Source of the DNA: an uncultured Pelagibacteraceae bacterium
GTDB taxonomy: Bacteria; Pseudomonadota; Alphaproteobacteria; Pelagibacterales; Pelagibacteraceae
Direction: 5' to 3'
Assembly (NCBI GenBank): GCA_902574705.1
Contig: CACGOM010000002.1
Coordinates: forward strand, 1 to 64,000
DNA: 64,000 bases
Shown: positions 1-9,416 of the stretch, one piece after another
Position numbering within the stretch: the stretch's first letter is position 1
How the letters are laid out: the number at the start of each line of letters is the position of its first letter
Program-made: the position numbers and the translations under genes
Notes under the pieces: model-generated
What the model saw: only the letters and a program-made list of their open reading frames with translations
What the model was told of the DNA's origin: nothing
Databases searched by the model: none

Positions 1-973
1 GGTATAAATTCTCAACTCCAAGTCTTACGTATTCTAGTTCACCTTGGCCATTAACTTTTGAGTGAGATGATAATATTTGTTCAACCAAGGTAGAACCAGA
101 TCTTGGCAAACCACAAATAAAAATCATTTGTTTGTTTTCTGGAATATTAAATTTTTTTTCTAAGTCTTGATGTTCGAATGATCTTATTAAAGACTGTTTT
201 AAAACTAAAAGGTGTTCTTTATTGAAATCTTTTTTTTTGTTCTCAATTTCATTTGATTTTTTAAGATACATAAAAAATTCGTCATCATTTGTCTTTTCGT
301 AAACAGTGGCTAATGCTCGATACAAATCAGCTTTTAATTCCTCGGGTATACTTTTGTCATTTACCAAATTGATAATACTATCTAATAAGTGCTTATCTAA
401 ATTTTTATTATATTTCACTAATTGTGGGTATGCGGGGAAGAAATTTTTATCTAAATTAATTATTCTTTCAAATATTTCAGCACTTTCTTTAAAATTACCA
501 ATGTGTGCATAATTATTAGCTAAATTAAAAAGTATTTGTTTGTTGTTAGGTGAAATTTTGTTTGCCTTTTCTAAATAAAAAAAGGTTTTGTCAATTAAAT
601 GGAGTGAAGCATAATAATTTGCAATATTAATGAGAAAAATTAAATTTTCAGGCTCAATTTTTTCTACCTTATCAAAATAATTTTTGGCTTTTGTCCAATC
701 ACTCTGATTCTGATAAATATAAGCTAGATTATTTATTGGTGCTACGTTACGTTCGTCGATTTTGTGTGCTTCCTCATAATATTTAATGGATTCATCTATA
801 CGATTTAATTTCTGTAAAGTTATACCGATTAAATTGCTAACAAATGAACTAACATTTTGGGGTAAATTTTTTTTTTTGATGGAAAGACTTTTTTCGAGAG
901 CGCTGCTTAGAGAAAATTTATTACCTTTTTTAATTAGCTGATTAATTTTTTGAATTTGAAGTTCAATATTCAT
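1..973 (-). CDS. TPR-repeat sulfotransferase, partial (C-terminus outside window)
   Basis: The minus-strand frame opens with ATG at 973 and runs off the left edge, giving about 324 visible residues. The N-terminal two thirds reads as tetratricopeptide helices (for example [20 protein letters not shown] and later repeats). Near residues 284-294 it has [15 protein letters not shown], the 5-prime-phosphosulfate binding loop of PAPS-dependent sulfotransferases. By family knowledge such TPR-sulfotransferases transfer sulfate from PAPS to a protein or glycan, but the acceptor cannot be read here. Upstream lies rho, also on the minus strand, after a gap of about 56 bp. The 3-prime half of the catalytic domain is not in the window. 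Confidence 0.85.
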   Translation of the reverse strand, partial: MNIELQIQKINQLIKKGNKFSLSSALEKSLSIKKKNLPQNVSSFVSNLIGITLQKLNRIDESIKYYEEAHKIDERNVAPINNLAYIYQNQSDWTKAKNYFDKVEKIEPENLIFLINIANYYASLHLIDKTFFYLEKANKISPNNKQILFNLANNYAHIGNFKESAEIFERIINLDKNFFPAYPQLVKYNKNLDKHLLDSIINLVNDKSIPEELKADLYRALATVYEKTNDDEFFMYLKKSNEIENKKKDFNKEHLLVLKQSLIRSFEHQDLEKKFNIPENKQMIFICGLPRSGSTLVEQILSSHSKVNGQGELEYVRLGVENLY

Positions 974-1029
974 AATTTGATGTACTCTGAATATATATTT
1001 TTATGAGGGTAAAGTATAATTTTTATTAG

Positions 1030-2301
1030 CTAGGAAGGCTTATTCATTGAATTAAAAAATTCTGCGTTATTTTTCGTATTTTTTAATTTTGAGTTAATAA
1101 ATTCAATAGCATCCATAGAGCCCATTGGAGCAATTATTCTTCTTAAAACATTCATTTTTTGAAGATCATTTTTATCGAATAACAATTCTTCTCTTCTTGT
1201 TCCTGATTTAGTTATATCAATTGCTGGGAATATTCTTTTTTCGGATATTTTTCTATCTAATATTGTTTCGCTATTTCCAGTTCCTTTAAATTCTTCAAAA
1301 ATAACTTCATCCATTCTACTTCCTGTATCAATTAAAGCTGTTGCAATTATTGTTAAAGAACCACCTTCCTCTATATTTCTGGCTGCTCCAAAAAATCTTT
1401 TAGGTCGTTGAAGTGCGTTTGCATCTACTCCTCCTGTTAGTACTTTACCAGAACTTGGAACCACTGCATTATATGCTCTCCCTAGTCTTGTTATTGAATC
1501 TAAAAGTATCACAACATCTTTCTTATGTTCTGTGAGTCTTTTTGCTTTTTCAATAACCATCTCTGCAACAGCGACGTGTCTTTGTGCCGGTTCGTCAAAT
1601 GTTGAACTAATTACTTCACCTTTAACTGTTCTTTGCATATCTGTTACTTCTTCTGGTCTTTCATCTATTAATAAAACCATTAGATAACATTCTGGGTGAT
1701 TAGCCGTTATTGCATTTGCTATACTTTGTAAAATCATAGTTTTTCCAGCTTTAGGTGGAGATATAACTAAAGACCTTTGGCCCTTTCCAATTGGGCTCAC
1801 CAAGTCTATTAGTCTTGGTGTTAAATCTAGATTTTTTTCTGTTTTATTTTTTTCTGACTCCATTATTAATTGACTATTTGGATAGAGCGGAGTTAAGTTA
1901 TCAAAAGCAATTTTATGCCTTACTTTTTCAGGTTCTTCAAAGTTAATCTTGCTCACTTGTAGTAGTGCAAAATATCTTTCTCCATCCTTAGGGGCTCTTA
2001 CTGGTCCCTCTACAGTGTCACCAGTTCTTAGACCAAATCTTCTTATTTGGCTGGGGCTTACGTAAATATCATCTGGGCCTGGAAGATAATTTGATTCCAT
2101 TGCTCTTAGAAAGCCAAATCCATCTTGTAAAAGTTGAAGAACACCACCTCCAGTGATTTCTTCTCCTTTCTCTGCATGTTTTTTTAAAATTGCAAAAAGA
2201 ATTTCTTGCCTTCTTAACGTGCTGGCATTTTCAATGCCAAGTTTCTCAGCATCATTAATAAGTTGCTCAGATGTTTTTCCTTTTAATTCTTTAATGTTCA
2301 T
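1030..2301 (-). CDS. rho: Transcription termination factor Rho
   Basis: Hexameric RNA-dependent ATPase that ends transcription on unstructured RNA. At 423 aa it has the usual length. Order: an N-terminal Rho_N helical region (residues 3-45), an OB-fold RNA-binding domain (about 50-120, with [20 protein letters not shown]), the Walker A loop PPKAGKT at 182-188, the [12 protein letters not shown] segment at 211-222, and a Walker B region with [14 protein letters not shown]. The start ATG is followed by the expected MNIKELKGK. Rho beside hemE and hemH near the origin is a common alphaproteobacterial arrangement. Confidence 0.98.
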   Translation of the reverse strand: MNIKELKGKTSEQLINDAEKLGIENASTLRRQEILFAILKKHAEKGEEITGGGVLQLLQDGFGFLRAMESNYLPGPDDIYVSPSQIRRFGLRTGDTVEGPVRAPKDGERYFALLQVSKINFEEPEKVRHKIAFDNLTPLYPNSQLIMESEKNKTEKNLDLTPRLIDLVSPIGKGQRSLVISPPKAGKTMILQSIANAITANHPECYLMVLLIDERPEEVTDMQRTVKGEVISSTFDEPAQRHVAVAEMVIEKAKRLTEHKKDVVILLDSITRLGRAYNAVVPSSGKVLTGGVDANALQRPKRFFGAARNIEEGGSLTIIATALIDTGSRMDEVIFEEFKGTGNSETILDRKISEKRIFPAIDITKSGTRREELLFDKNDLQKMNVLRRIIAPMGSMDAIEFINSKLKNTKNNAEFFNSMNKPS

Positions 2302-2355
2302 GGGAGTTTATGTTTAGATATGTAGAATATAATAAGATATTTTTAAATTACAAGC

Positions 2356-2790
2356 CTATAAAGGTTTAATTATTACAATAAATACTATTAATATAAGCAA
2401 TATAGTTGGAACTTCATTTATATATCGATAAAATTTAGCAGTTTTAGTGTTTGTTCTATTTTTTAGGTGTAATAAGCATTTGCCTAAATATTCATGGTAT
2501 CCTGACAAAATAATCACTAGTACTAGCTTAATTTGCATCCATAAATTCGATAATACATCTAAGCCATTTAAATAAATTAATACTATCCCAAATATCCATG
2601 AAAATAACATTGCTGGCCTCATTATGTAATTATATAAACGCTTTTCCATTGTCTCGAAAATATCTGTGGTTTCTTTTTTTTCATAATTTTCTACATGATA
2701 AACAAATATTCTTGGTAAATATAGAAGGCCCGCCATCCAAGATATTACCGCGATTAGATGAAGAGATTTTATTATTAAATACAAATTCAT
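2356..2790 (-). CDS. hemJ: Protoporphyrinogen IX oxidase HemJ (UPF0093 membrane protein)
   Basis: Oxidises protoporphyrinogen IX to protoporphyrin IX, the substrate of the upstream ferrochelatase. The 144-aa protein has about four hydrophobic helices and the HemJ N-terminus (IIKSLHLIAVISWMAGLLYL, with the conserved His at residue 11). Its ATG overlaps the hemH stop (TTAATG, shared base 2790), so translation is probably coupled. With hemH and hemE it forms the late heme pathway. The assignment is from sequence pattern and context. Confidence 0.9.
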   Translation of the reverse strand: MNLYLIIKSLHLIAVISWMAGLLYLPRIFVYHVENYEKKETTDIFETMEKRLYNYIMRPAMLFSWIFGIVLIYLNGLDVLSNLWMQIKLVLVIILSGYHEYLGKCLLHLKNRTNTKTAKFYRYINEVPTILLILIVFIVIIKPL

Positions 2791-3785
2791 TAATTAAAAT
2801 TTTTATTTACTAAATGTTCTAATAGTTCTATGTGGTCATCATTGTCATTCAGGCACGGTACAAAACTAAATTTTTCTCCTCCAGATTTTTCAAAGCTTTC
2901 TCTTCCTTGAATTGAAATTTCTTCAAGAGTTTCGACACAGTCAGATGCAAAGCCTGGTGATATTACCAAAACCTTTTTTTTTCCCTCTTTTGGTAAATTC
3001 TCAAGGGTCTTGTCAGTATAAGGTTGAAGCCATTCTTGAGGCCCAAAACGGGATTGAAAAGTTGTTATTATCTTAATATCCATAATTTTTTCTGAAATAA
3101 GCCTCGTTGTTTTCTGACAGTAACAATGGTACGGATCACCTTTTTCAAAATATTTTTTTGGAATTCCATGATAGGAAGCAACAATTAGATCCGGCTCCCA
3201 GTCTATTTCGTCTATTTTTTTTTTAATACTTTTAACAATTGCATTTATATATAATGGTTCAGACTCGTAATGAGGTACTATTTGAATTGCTGGTTGCCAT
3301 CTCATTTTCATCAGTACCCTAAATACCTCATCGCACACTGTGGCAGTAGTTGGTGACGCATATTGTGGATAAAGGGGTAATATAATTAATTTCTCACACC
3401 CTTCTTTTTGCATTTTCTCAATTTTCTTTTTAATGCTTGGATTCCCATATCTCATGGCGAAATCTATAATTATGTTTTTATTTTTTATTCTTTGGCTAAG
3501 CTTTTTTGTTTGCATTTCGGTGAAGAATCTTAATGGTGATTTATTTACATCATTAAACCATATTTCTTTATAAGCTTTTGCTGTTTTAGACGGTCTGAAA
3601 GTTAAAATAAATAAATTTAAAATTATCTGCCATAAAAATGGATTAACTTCTATTACTCTTCTATCAGACAAAAATTCTTTAAGATATTTACGTATATCCC
3701 ACCAGCCTGTAGAATCAGGTGTTCCTAAGTTGATTAATAGAACTCCAGTTTTTCCATATTTTATTTTTGGATGGTCTTCTCTCAT
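2790..3785 (-). CDS. hemH: Ferrochelatase
   Basis: Inserts Fe(II) into protoporphyrin IX, the last step of heme synthesis. The 331-aa length is normal. Visible motifs are LINLGTPDS at residues 17-25, the metal-site segment ASYHGIPKKYFEKGDPYHC with the catalytic His at residue 206, and PGFASDCVETLEEI near the C-terminus. The gene overlaps hemE by 4 bp upstream and hemJ by 1 bp downstream, giving an operon hemE-hemH-hemJ that probably continues toward rho. Confidence 0.97.
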   Translation of the reverse strand: MREDHPKIKYGKTGVLLINLGTPDSTGWWDIRKYLKEFLSDRRVIEVNPFLWQIILNLFILTFRPSKTAKAYKEIWFNDVNKSPLRFFTEMQTKKLSQRIKNKNIIIDFAMRYGNPSIKKKIEKMQKEGCEKLIILPLYPQYASPTTATVCDEVFRVLMKMRWQPAIQIVPHYESEPLYINAIVKSIKKKIDEIDWEPDLIVASYHGIPKKYFEKGDPYHCYCQKTTRLISEKIMDIKIITTFQSRFGPQEWLQPYTDKTLENLPKEGKKKVLVISPGFASDCVETLEEISIQGRESFEKSGGEKFSFVPCLNDNDDHIELLEHLVNKNFN

Positions 3786-4780
3786 TTAAAATCTTTCACA
3801 AATTTAACTAAAGTTTTTACATTTTCAGGATCAGTTTCAGGCATAATTCCATGTCCTAAGTTGAAAATATACTTATGATTACTAAAAATTTCTAAATATT
3901 TTTTCGCATTTTTTAGCATTTCTTTTTCTTCTAACAATAGGTATTTTGGATCCATTCCACCTTGTATAGGGATATCAATTTTTTCTGCAATCTTAGTTGG
4001 GTTAACTTCATAATCTATACTAATCGCATCAGGTTTAACTATATCACAATACTTCTTGTATGATTTAATAGATCTTGGAAAACAAATAGTTTTAACACCT
4101 AGATTTTTTGTAAACTCAACAATTTCAAATGTAGGTTTATATATATATTCCTCTAATTTATCCTCATTTAAAAGACCAGCCCAACTATCAAATATTTGGA
4201 TAATTGATGCCCCACTTTCAACTTGTTTTTTTATATGAATTTTTTGTGTATCTATTATTTTTCTCATGAGAGTTTTGCCATTTGGGTTTTCTAGAATTTC
4301 TTTGTTTATTATTTTTGGTGATTGCCTATTCAACATGTATACCAATATAGTCCATGTGGCGCCTACAAAACCTATAAGATCTTTATTTTTAAGAATTTCG
4401 TCCTTAGAAGTTAGTTTAATTAATTCATAAATCGGGTTAAGTTTTTTTGTAATTTCTTCTTCTGTAATCTTTAATAGCTCTTCAAAATTTAAAAATCCAA
4501 GATTTGGTCCAAAATTTTTTTTAAATTCAACACTTTGATTTAATGCATAAGGTATCAACAAAATATCGGAAAAAATTATTGCTGCATCAATATTAAATCT
4601 TTTTAATGGTTGTAGTGTTATTTCTTTAGATAGCTCAGGATTTAAACAAAGATTAATAAAATTTGTATTCTTAGATCTAATTTTTCTAAACTCTGGCAAA
4701 TATCTTCCTGCTTGTCTCATAAACCAAACTGGAATTGAATCTACATTTTTTTTATTAATACAATCTTTAATAATACCCAT
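3782..4780 (-). CDS. hemE: Uroporphyrinogen decarboxylase
   Basis: Decarboxylates the four acetate side chains of uroporphyrinogen III to give coproporphyrinogen III. The 332-aa protein is slightly short for the family. The signature WFMRQAGRYLPEFR is at residues 19-32, followed by IIFSDILLIPYALN (the catalytic Asp region) and the C-terminal NLGHGIMPETDPENV. It is the first gene of a minus-strand heme operon and diverges from ppsR across the putative replication origin. hemE flanking the origin is documented for Caulobacter and Rickettsia. Confidence 0.97.
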   Translation of the reverse strand: MGIIKDCINKKNVDSIPVWFMRQAGRYLPEFRKIRSKNTNFINLCLNPELSKEITLQPLKRFNIDAAIIFSDILLIPYALNQSVEFKKNFGPNLGFLNFEELLKITEEEITKKLNPIYELIKLTSKDEILKNKDLIGFVGATWTILVYMLNRQSPKIINKEILENPNGKTLMRKIIDTQKIHIKKQVESGASIIQIFDSWAGLLNEDKLEEYIYKPTFEIVEFTKNLGVKTICFPRSIKSYKKYCDIVKPDAISIDYEVNPTKIAEKIDIPIQGGMDPKYLLLEEKEMLKNAKKYLEIFSNHKYIFNLGHGIMPETDPENVKTLVKFVKDFK

Positions 4781-5053
4781 AATTAAAATAAAATAAGTTT
4801 TTTATTGTTTTATATTATTATCCTGTGAATAAGTTTAATTAAAATTCATACATAATTTTCCACATTTTTATTAACAAAAGAATTGCTCTAAATTTACCGA
4901 ATTACTGATTTTATATCAAAAAATAACATTTTTAATTAATATTAATATATTTTTTTCAATTGTTTAAATGTGTTAATAACTATTTGTAAAAAATAACATT
5001 ATTAATTTTTTTTTAAATAGGTCAAAATTGATTAGAGTAATTATATTTTATAC
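4781..5053. other. Candidate chromosomal replication origin (hemE-ppsR spacer)
   Basis: This 273-bp spacer lies between divergent hemE and ppsR and is the longest non-coding stretch in the window. It is extremely AT-rich. It contains TGTGAATAA at 4824-4832 (reverse complement TTATTCACA, a full match to the DnaA-box consensus TTATNCACA), TTTTCCACA at 4856-4864 (one mismatch), TTATTAACA at 4868-4876 and TGTTAATAA at 4971-4979 (one mismatch each). Long A/T runs to the right could be an unwinding element. Origins of Caulobacter and Rickettsia lie between hemE and the ppsR-family gene RP001. Flanking genes point away on both sides, as expected at an origin. It must also contain the promoters of hemE and ppsR. 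Confidence 0.6.
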
Positions 5054-5878
5054 ATGAATAATACGCATAATATTTATTTAATATCAGACTCGACTGGTGA
5101 AACACTAGAGAGAATATTTATGGCTTTAAAAGCTCAGTTTCAGAAATTTGATCACAATTTATTCCATTATTCATTTACAAGAACTGAGAATCAAATACTA
5201 AAAATCTTGGAAGAAGCAAAGAAGAAGAAAGAAGCAATCATTCTTTACACCATAGTAGACAATAAGCTTGCAAAGTTTTTATCTCAGGAAGCAAATAAAA
5301 AAAACATACCCTGTTTTGGTGTTCTTGGTGATTTGATAATAAATTTTTCTAAACTTCTTAACCAAAAAGCAACCAATATTCCAAGCGGACAACATGTGTT
5401 GAATGAAGAATATTACAAAAGAATTGAAGCTATTCAATTCACAATGAACCATGACGACGGAAATTCTTTATTAGATGTAGAAAAATCTGATATTATTTTA
5501 TTAGGAGTTAGCAGGACAAGCAAAACTCCAACATCAATATATTTAGCAAATAGAGGATTTAAAACCTCAAATATCCCACTGATAAATGAAAACTCCATAC
5601 CAGAAAAACTAAAAGAAAATCCAAAAATATCTTGCATAGTTGGTTTAATCGCTGAACCAACTAGATTACATGATGTAAGAAAAAATAGACTTACAACAAT
5701 AAAGGAAAATGAAAGTACAAATTATACTAAATTAGAAACAATTCAGACTGAACTTAACGATTCAAAAAAAGCCTTCAAAAAATACCAGTGGCCAGTTATA
5801 GACGTAACAAGAAAATCGGTTGAAGAAACAGCTGCATCAATAATAAAAATTCATGAAATATACTCCAATAAAATATGA
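5054..5878 (+). CDS. ppsR: Pyruvate, phosphate dikinase / PEP synthase regulatory protein (DUF299)
   Basis: Bifunctional Ser/Thr kinase and phosphorylase that controls PPDK or PEP synthase by ADP-dependent phosphorylation. The 274-aa protein begins with IYLISDSTGETLERI, typical of the family. It carries the P-loop-like GVSRTSKTPTSIYLANRG starting near residue 151. It is the homologue of the RP001-type gene that sits at alphaproteobacterial origins. It starts a plus-strand string ppsR-maf-aroE-coaE-dnaQ with 4-8 bp overlaps. Which of the two target enzymes it controls cannot be told from this window. Confidence 0.93.
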   Translation: MNNTHNIYLISDSTGETLERIFMALKAQFQKFDHNLFHYSFTRTENQILKILEEAKKKKEAIILYTIVDNKLAKFLSQEANKKNIPCFGVLGDLIINFSKLLNQKATNIPSGQHVLNEEYYKRIEAIQFTMNHDDGNSLLDVEKSDIILLGVSRTSKTPTSIYLANRGFKTSNIPLINENSIPEKLKENPKISCIVGLIAEPTRLHDVRKNRLTTIKENESTNYTKLETIQTELNDSKKAFKKYQWPVIDVTRKSVEETAASIIKIHEIYSNKI

Positions 5879-6453
5879 TAATATTGGCTTCCAAAAGCAG
5901 GGTGAGGAAAGAAATATTAGAAAAAAATAATATAAGGTGCAAGGTAATAGCATCGGACATAGATGAAGAACCAATCAAAGAAAGTCTTCTTAACGAAGGG
6001 GCATCTCCAGAACTAATCAGTAAAAATCTAGCAGAAATAAAAGCTGTTAAAGTAAGTTCTCAGAATCAAAGCCAAATGGTTCTTGGGGCTGATAGCGTTA
6101 TTGATCTAGAAAATAAAATTATTTCAAAGCCAAAAGATAGAGAAGAAGCCTTAGATATTCTAAAAAGACTTAATGGAAAAAAACACTATTTAATAAGCTC
6201 CGTCTCAATCGCCAAAAATGGGTCAATGATTTGGAACTACACAGATAGAGCTGAGCTGACAATGAAAACATTTGAAGAAAATAAATTGAAGGAATATCTT
6301 TCTAAAATACCCGATGAAAAATTGTATGCATATAATGTTTATCAAATTGAAGGTGAGGGTAAGTCGTTATTTTCTAAAATAGAGGGAAATGAAAATACTA
6401 TAATGGGCCTTCCAATTGACAAAATTAAGGAGTACTTACTAAATCATGAATAG
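5875..6453 (+). CDS. maf: Maf-family nucleoside triphosphate pyrophosphatase
   Basis: House-cleaning nucleotide pyrophosphatase of the Maf/HAM1-like fold, 192 aa. Family signs are ILASKSRVRKEIL at residues 2-14 (normally ASxSPRR, here slightly diverged), LGADSVI with the catalytic Asp, and the KPKDREEALDILKRL segment. The ATG overlaps the ppsR stop (ATGA, 5875-5878), implying coupled translation. The preferred NTP substrate cannot be assigned from sequence reading alone. Confidence 0.92.
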   Translation: MIILASKSRVRKEILEKNNIRCKVIASDIDEEPIKESLLNEGASPELISKNLAEIKAVKVSSQNQSQMVLGADSVIDLENKIISKPKDREEALDILKRLNGKKHYLISSVSIAKNGSMIWNYTDRAELTMKTFEENKLKEYLSKIPDEKLYAYNVYQIEGEGKSLFSKIEGNENTIMGLPIDKIKEYLLNHE

Positions 6454-7288
6454 CTACTTTGTAATTGGAAATCCTATAGACCATTCACTTTCGCCTTTAC
6501 TTCATAATTATTGGTTTAAAAAATATAAAATTCAAAGTGAATATAAAAAAAAAAAATTAGAAGAAAATGACTTAAAAGATTTTACCAACGATATCAGAAG
6601 CAATCATTCTATCAAGGGTGCCAATGTAACTGTACCTTTTAAAAAGAAGATAATACCTTTTTTGGACGAACTATCCAAAGTGTCTGAAATAACAGGATCT
6701 GTAAATACAATAATAAAACAAAATGGTAAATTACTTGGAGATAACACCGACGCCACGGCCTTTGAAGATACATTGAATGATATGAAATATTCGATCCATG
6801 AGTATGGTAGGCCACTAACATCGTTAATAATAGGTGCTGGAGGGGTAACATCCTCAATAATTTTTGCTATTGAAAAATTAAATAATGCAGAGGGCACTTA
6901 TTATATTATGAATAGAACAAAAAAAAATGCTGATGATTTAGCATTAAAAAATTTACCTAATGTCAATTTAAAACCAAAAGTTTTAGATTGGGGTGATATA
7001 CCTAAGAATTTAGATATAATAATAAACACAACAAGCGTAGGATTAATTAAAGATGAAGAATTAAACTTGGATTTTTCCACTTATAAAGGTTCAAAAAATA
7101 CTCTTTTTTATGATCTTATTTACAATCCAAAAGAAACTAATTTTCTTATCGATGCTAGAAAAAGAGGAAATAAAGTCATGAATGGGAAAATGATGTTTAT
7201 ATTGCAAGCAAAAAAAGCATTTTTAGAATGGACCAAAGTAGATGTCGATATAGATGATGAGGTTTTAAAGCTTTTAGATAATGATTAG
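6446..7288 (+). CDS. aroE: Shikimate dehydrogenase
   Basis: NADP-dependent reduction of 3-dehydroshikimate to shikimate in aromatic amino acid synthesis. 280 aa. Motifs: NPIDHSLSPLLHN with the substrate-binding serines, GANVTVPFKK with the catalytic Lys, GDNTDATAFE with the catalytic Asp, and the nucleotide loop GAGGVTSS. It overlaps maf by 8 bp and coaE by 8 bp. The maf-aroE-coaE-dnaQ order is a conserved alphaproteobacterial block. Confidence 0.96.
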   Translation: MNSYFVIGNPIDHSLSPLLHNYWFKKYKIQSEYKKKKLEENDLKDFTNDIRSNHSIKGANVTVPFKKKIIPFLDELSKVSEITGSVNTIIKQNGKLLGDNTDATAFEDTLNDMKYSIHEYGRPLTSLIIGAGGVTSSIIFAIEKLNNAEGTYYIMNRTKKNADDLALKNLPNVNLKPKVLDWGDIPKNLDIIINTTSVGLIKDEELNLDFSTYKGSKNTLFYDLIYNPKETNFLIDARKRGNKVMNGKMMFILQAKKAFLEWTKVDVDIDDEVLKLLDND

Positions 7289-7847
7289 AATTTGTTTAGT
7301 TGGAGAAATTGCCTCTGGAAAAACGTATGTAGCAAATTGTTTTGGTTATCCCATATTTAATGCAGATAAAGAGGTAATAAAAATTTATAAAAAGAATAGA
7401 AAATGTTTTAATCAGTTAAAAAAAAAATTCCCAAAAAATATCAATTATTTTCCAATTAAAAAATCTCAAATAAAAAAAATATTAAACAAACAAAATATAA
7501 AAACATTATCGAAAATAGTTCACCCATATGTAAGAAAAGAGCTCAGTAAATTTTTAAAAAAAAATAAAAAAAAGAAGTTCGTTACTCTTGATATTCCACT
7601 TTTGGTAGAAAATAAACTATATAAAAAGAATGATATTTTAGTAAATGTTAAAACCAAAAAAAAAATTATTATTCGAAGGTTAAAAAATAGAGGTAACTAT
7701 AATAAAAAATTAATTAAAATTTTGAAATCTCAACAGATTAATATAAAAAAAAAATCAAAACTCTGTGATTTTACAATTGAAAATAATCTTGGCAGAAATA
7801 ACATATTAAAACAAATTAAAAAAATTAAGATAAAATTAAATGATTGA
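7281..7847 (+). CDS. coaE: Dephospho-CoA kinase
   Basis: Phosphorylates dephospho-CoA to CoA, the last step of CoA synthesis. The 188-aa protein opens with MIRICLVGEIASGKT, a Walker A loop at residues 8-15. It continues with the family segments FNADKEV and KIVHPYVRKELSKF. The remainder is unusually rich in Lys, Asn and Ile, reflecting extreme AT content, so similarity outside the motifs is weak. Position between aroE and dnaQ supports the call. Confidence 0.9.
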   Translation: MIRICLVGEIASGKTYVANCFGYPIFNADKEVIKIYKKNRKCFNQLKKKFPKNINYFPIKKSQIKKILNKQNIKTLSKIVHPYVRKELSKFLKKNKKKKFVTLDIPLLVENKLYKKNDILVNVKTKKKIIIRRLKNRGNYNKKLIKILKSQQINIKKKSKLCDFTIENNLGRNNILKQIKKIKIKLND

Positions 7848-8505
7848 AGTAGTTCTAGATACAGAAACAACGGGATTGTCAGTTTTAGATGGGCATAGAA
7901 TAGTTGAAATAGGCTGCATAGAATTAAAAGATTTAATACCAACAAAAAACAAGTTTCATGCTTTTATTAACCCTGAAAGAAAAGTTTCAGATGAGGCATT
8001 TAAAGTACATGGTTACACAAATGAATTTCTATCAAAGCAAAAAAAATTCCACGAAGTAGTTGATGAATTTCTTAAATTTATAGAGGGAAAAAGGTTAGTA
8101 ATTCACAATGCTGAGTTTGATATATCACATCTAAATAATGAGATGAATATATTGGGAAAACCAAAAATTAAAGAAGATGTGGTGGACACGCTTAAAATTG
8201 CTCGAGATAAATTTCCTGGTTCAGGCATTAGTCTTGATGCCTTGTGTAAAAGATACAATATTGATAATTCAAGACGAGAAAAGCACAATGCAGTCATCGA
8301 TTGTGAATTATTGTCCAAGATTTATATAAATTTACTAGACCAAAAAGAACCAAAATTTGAATTAAAAATCGAAAAGACTTTTGGAAATGAAAACTTAGAC
8401 AACTCAAAAATCGAATATTTCAAGAAGATTATAGAACCTACCGAAGAAGAATTGAGAGAACATAAAAATTTCTTGAAAAGGGAAATTAAAAAAAACTTTT
8501 TTTAA
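7840..8505 (+). CDS. dnaQ: DNA polymerase III epsilon subunit (3-5 proofreading exonuclease)
   Basis: Proofreading exonuclease of the replicative polymerase, 221 aa. The DEDDh motifs are all visible: DTETTGL at residues 7-13 (ExoI), HNAEFDISHLNNE (ExoII) and HNAVIDCELLSKIY (ExoIII). Its start overlaps coaE by 8 bp. It converges on secB, with the two 3-prime ends overlapping by 4 bp. Confidence 0.96.
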   Translation: MIEVVLDTETTGLSVLDGHRIVEIGCIELKDLIPTKNKFHAFINPERKVSDEAFKVHGYTNEFLSKQKKFHEVVDEFLKFIEGKRLVIHNAEFDISHLNNEMNILGKPKIKEDVVDTLKIARDKFPGSGISLDALCKRYNIDNSRREKHNAVIDCELLSKIYINLLDQKEPKFELKIEKTFGNENLDNSKIEYFKKIIEPTEEELREHKNFLKREIKKNFF

Positions 8506-8936
8506 TTGAACTTGTCGTTATAAAGTTGTTCAAAATCAATCTTTTTTTCAATATTTAGTTCAGGGTAGCCAGATTTTCTTATTAAATCTAAAAAAATTAC
8601 TTCTAATTTTGGGTAAACTACTTTTTGTAAATCGCATAATACAATTTTGCTAATTTCTTTTTTATCTTTAATATTTTCATCTATAGATATTACTGCAGCG
8701 TATTTAATTTCAAAAAAAGCTTTATTTTTATTTTCACTCTTATCTTGTAATATTAGCTTTGTAGTTACTTCCAAAAATTTATTTTTAAATGCCAATGATG
8801 AAATATCAATATCCAAATTATATTTTGAAATATTTTCTCTCACAAACAAAAGTGTTGTTGCGCTTGGTGTTTCTATTGATAAATCTTTTATATATTCTAA
8901 TATTATTTTAAATTTTTCATCTTTACTTTTTGTCAT
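8502..8936 (-). CDS. secB: Protein-export chaperone SecB
   Basis: Cytosolic tetrameric chaperone that keeps pre-proteins unfolded for SecA. The 144-aa length is normal. The text YIKDLSIETPSATTLL matches the conserved SecB opening (normally YIKDLSFENPxxP), and the ALxNKFxEVTTKL stretch follows. It is diverged, with many Lys and Ile. secB lies beside fxsA and a Tim44-like gene in many alphaproteobacteria, which supports the call. It overlaps fxsA by 14 bp. Confidence 0.85.
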   Translation of the reverse strand: MTKSKDEKFKIILEYIKDLSIETPSATTLLFVRENISKYNLDIDISSLAFKNKFLEVTTKLILQDKSENKNKAFFEIKYAAVISIDENIKDKKEISKIVLCDLQKVVYPKLEVIFLDLIRKSGYPELNIEKKIDFEQLYNDKFN

Positions 8937-9342
8937 CTAGATCTTTATATTCTCCTTCTATATAGTCTTCCTTTTTTTCATTAAAATTATTTTTATTATT
9001 TCTTTTTGAAAATTTTTTAAACATTATTTTTCTTGTAGGGGGAAATATAATTAAAAAGCCAAAAAAATCTGTTGCAAATCCAGGTATAATTAAAAAAATT
9101 GCACCTATTCCAATTAAAGCACCTGATAACATTTCGTAAGCTGGAATTTCATTCTTAAACATTTTTCTTAATCCGCTGTTTAAAGTATTTAACCCTTCAG
9201 CTCTTGCATAGTAGATACCGATAAAGGCAGTTAAAAATATTAAAAAAATCGTATTAAAGGCACCAATTAAACCACCAATTTTTATAAATAAATAAATTTC
9301 AATGGTCGGAATCAATATTATTGCTATTAAAAGTGAGTTCAT
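8923..9342 (-). CDS. fxsA: FxsA-family membrane protein
   Basis: Small inner-membrane protein, 139 aa. It has an N-terminal helix pair (LLIAIILIPTIEIYLFIKIGG, with the family PxxEI segment), then ARAEGLNTL, the hydrophobic IGIGAIFLIIPGFATDFFGF block, and a charged tail. The biochemical role is unknown; E. coli FxsA modulates exclusion of phage T7. It lies between secB and the divergent Tim44-like gene. Confidence 0.88.
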   Translation of the reverse strand: MNSLLIAIILIPTIEIYLFIKIGGLIGAFNTIFLIFLTAFIGIYYARAEGLNTLNSGLRKMFKNEIPAYEMLSGALIGIGAIFLIIPGFATDFFGFLIIFPPTRKIMFKKFSKRNNKNNFNEKKEDYIEGEYKDLDDKK

Positions 9343-9416
9343 TTGTCTTTAATTCTTATATTTAGGTCATTGAAAAACGAGCACATAGTAAATATTATAA
9401 TTATTTAAAAAATACA

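Noticed and set aside
306..512. Plus-strand open frame of 68 codons
   Set aside because: It is antisense to the clear TPR-sulfotransferase and has no recognisable features.
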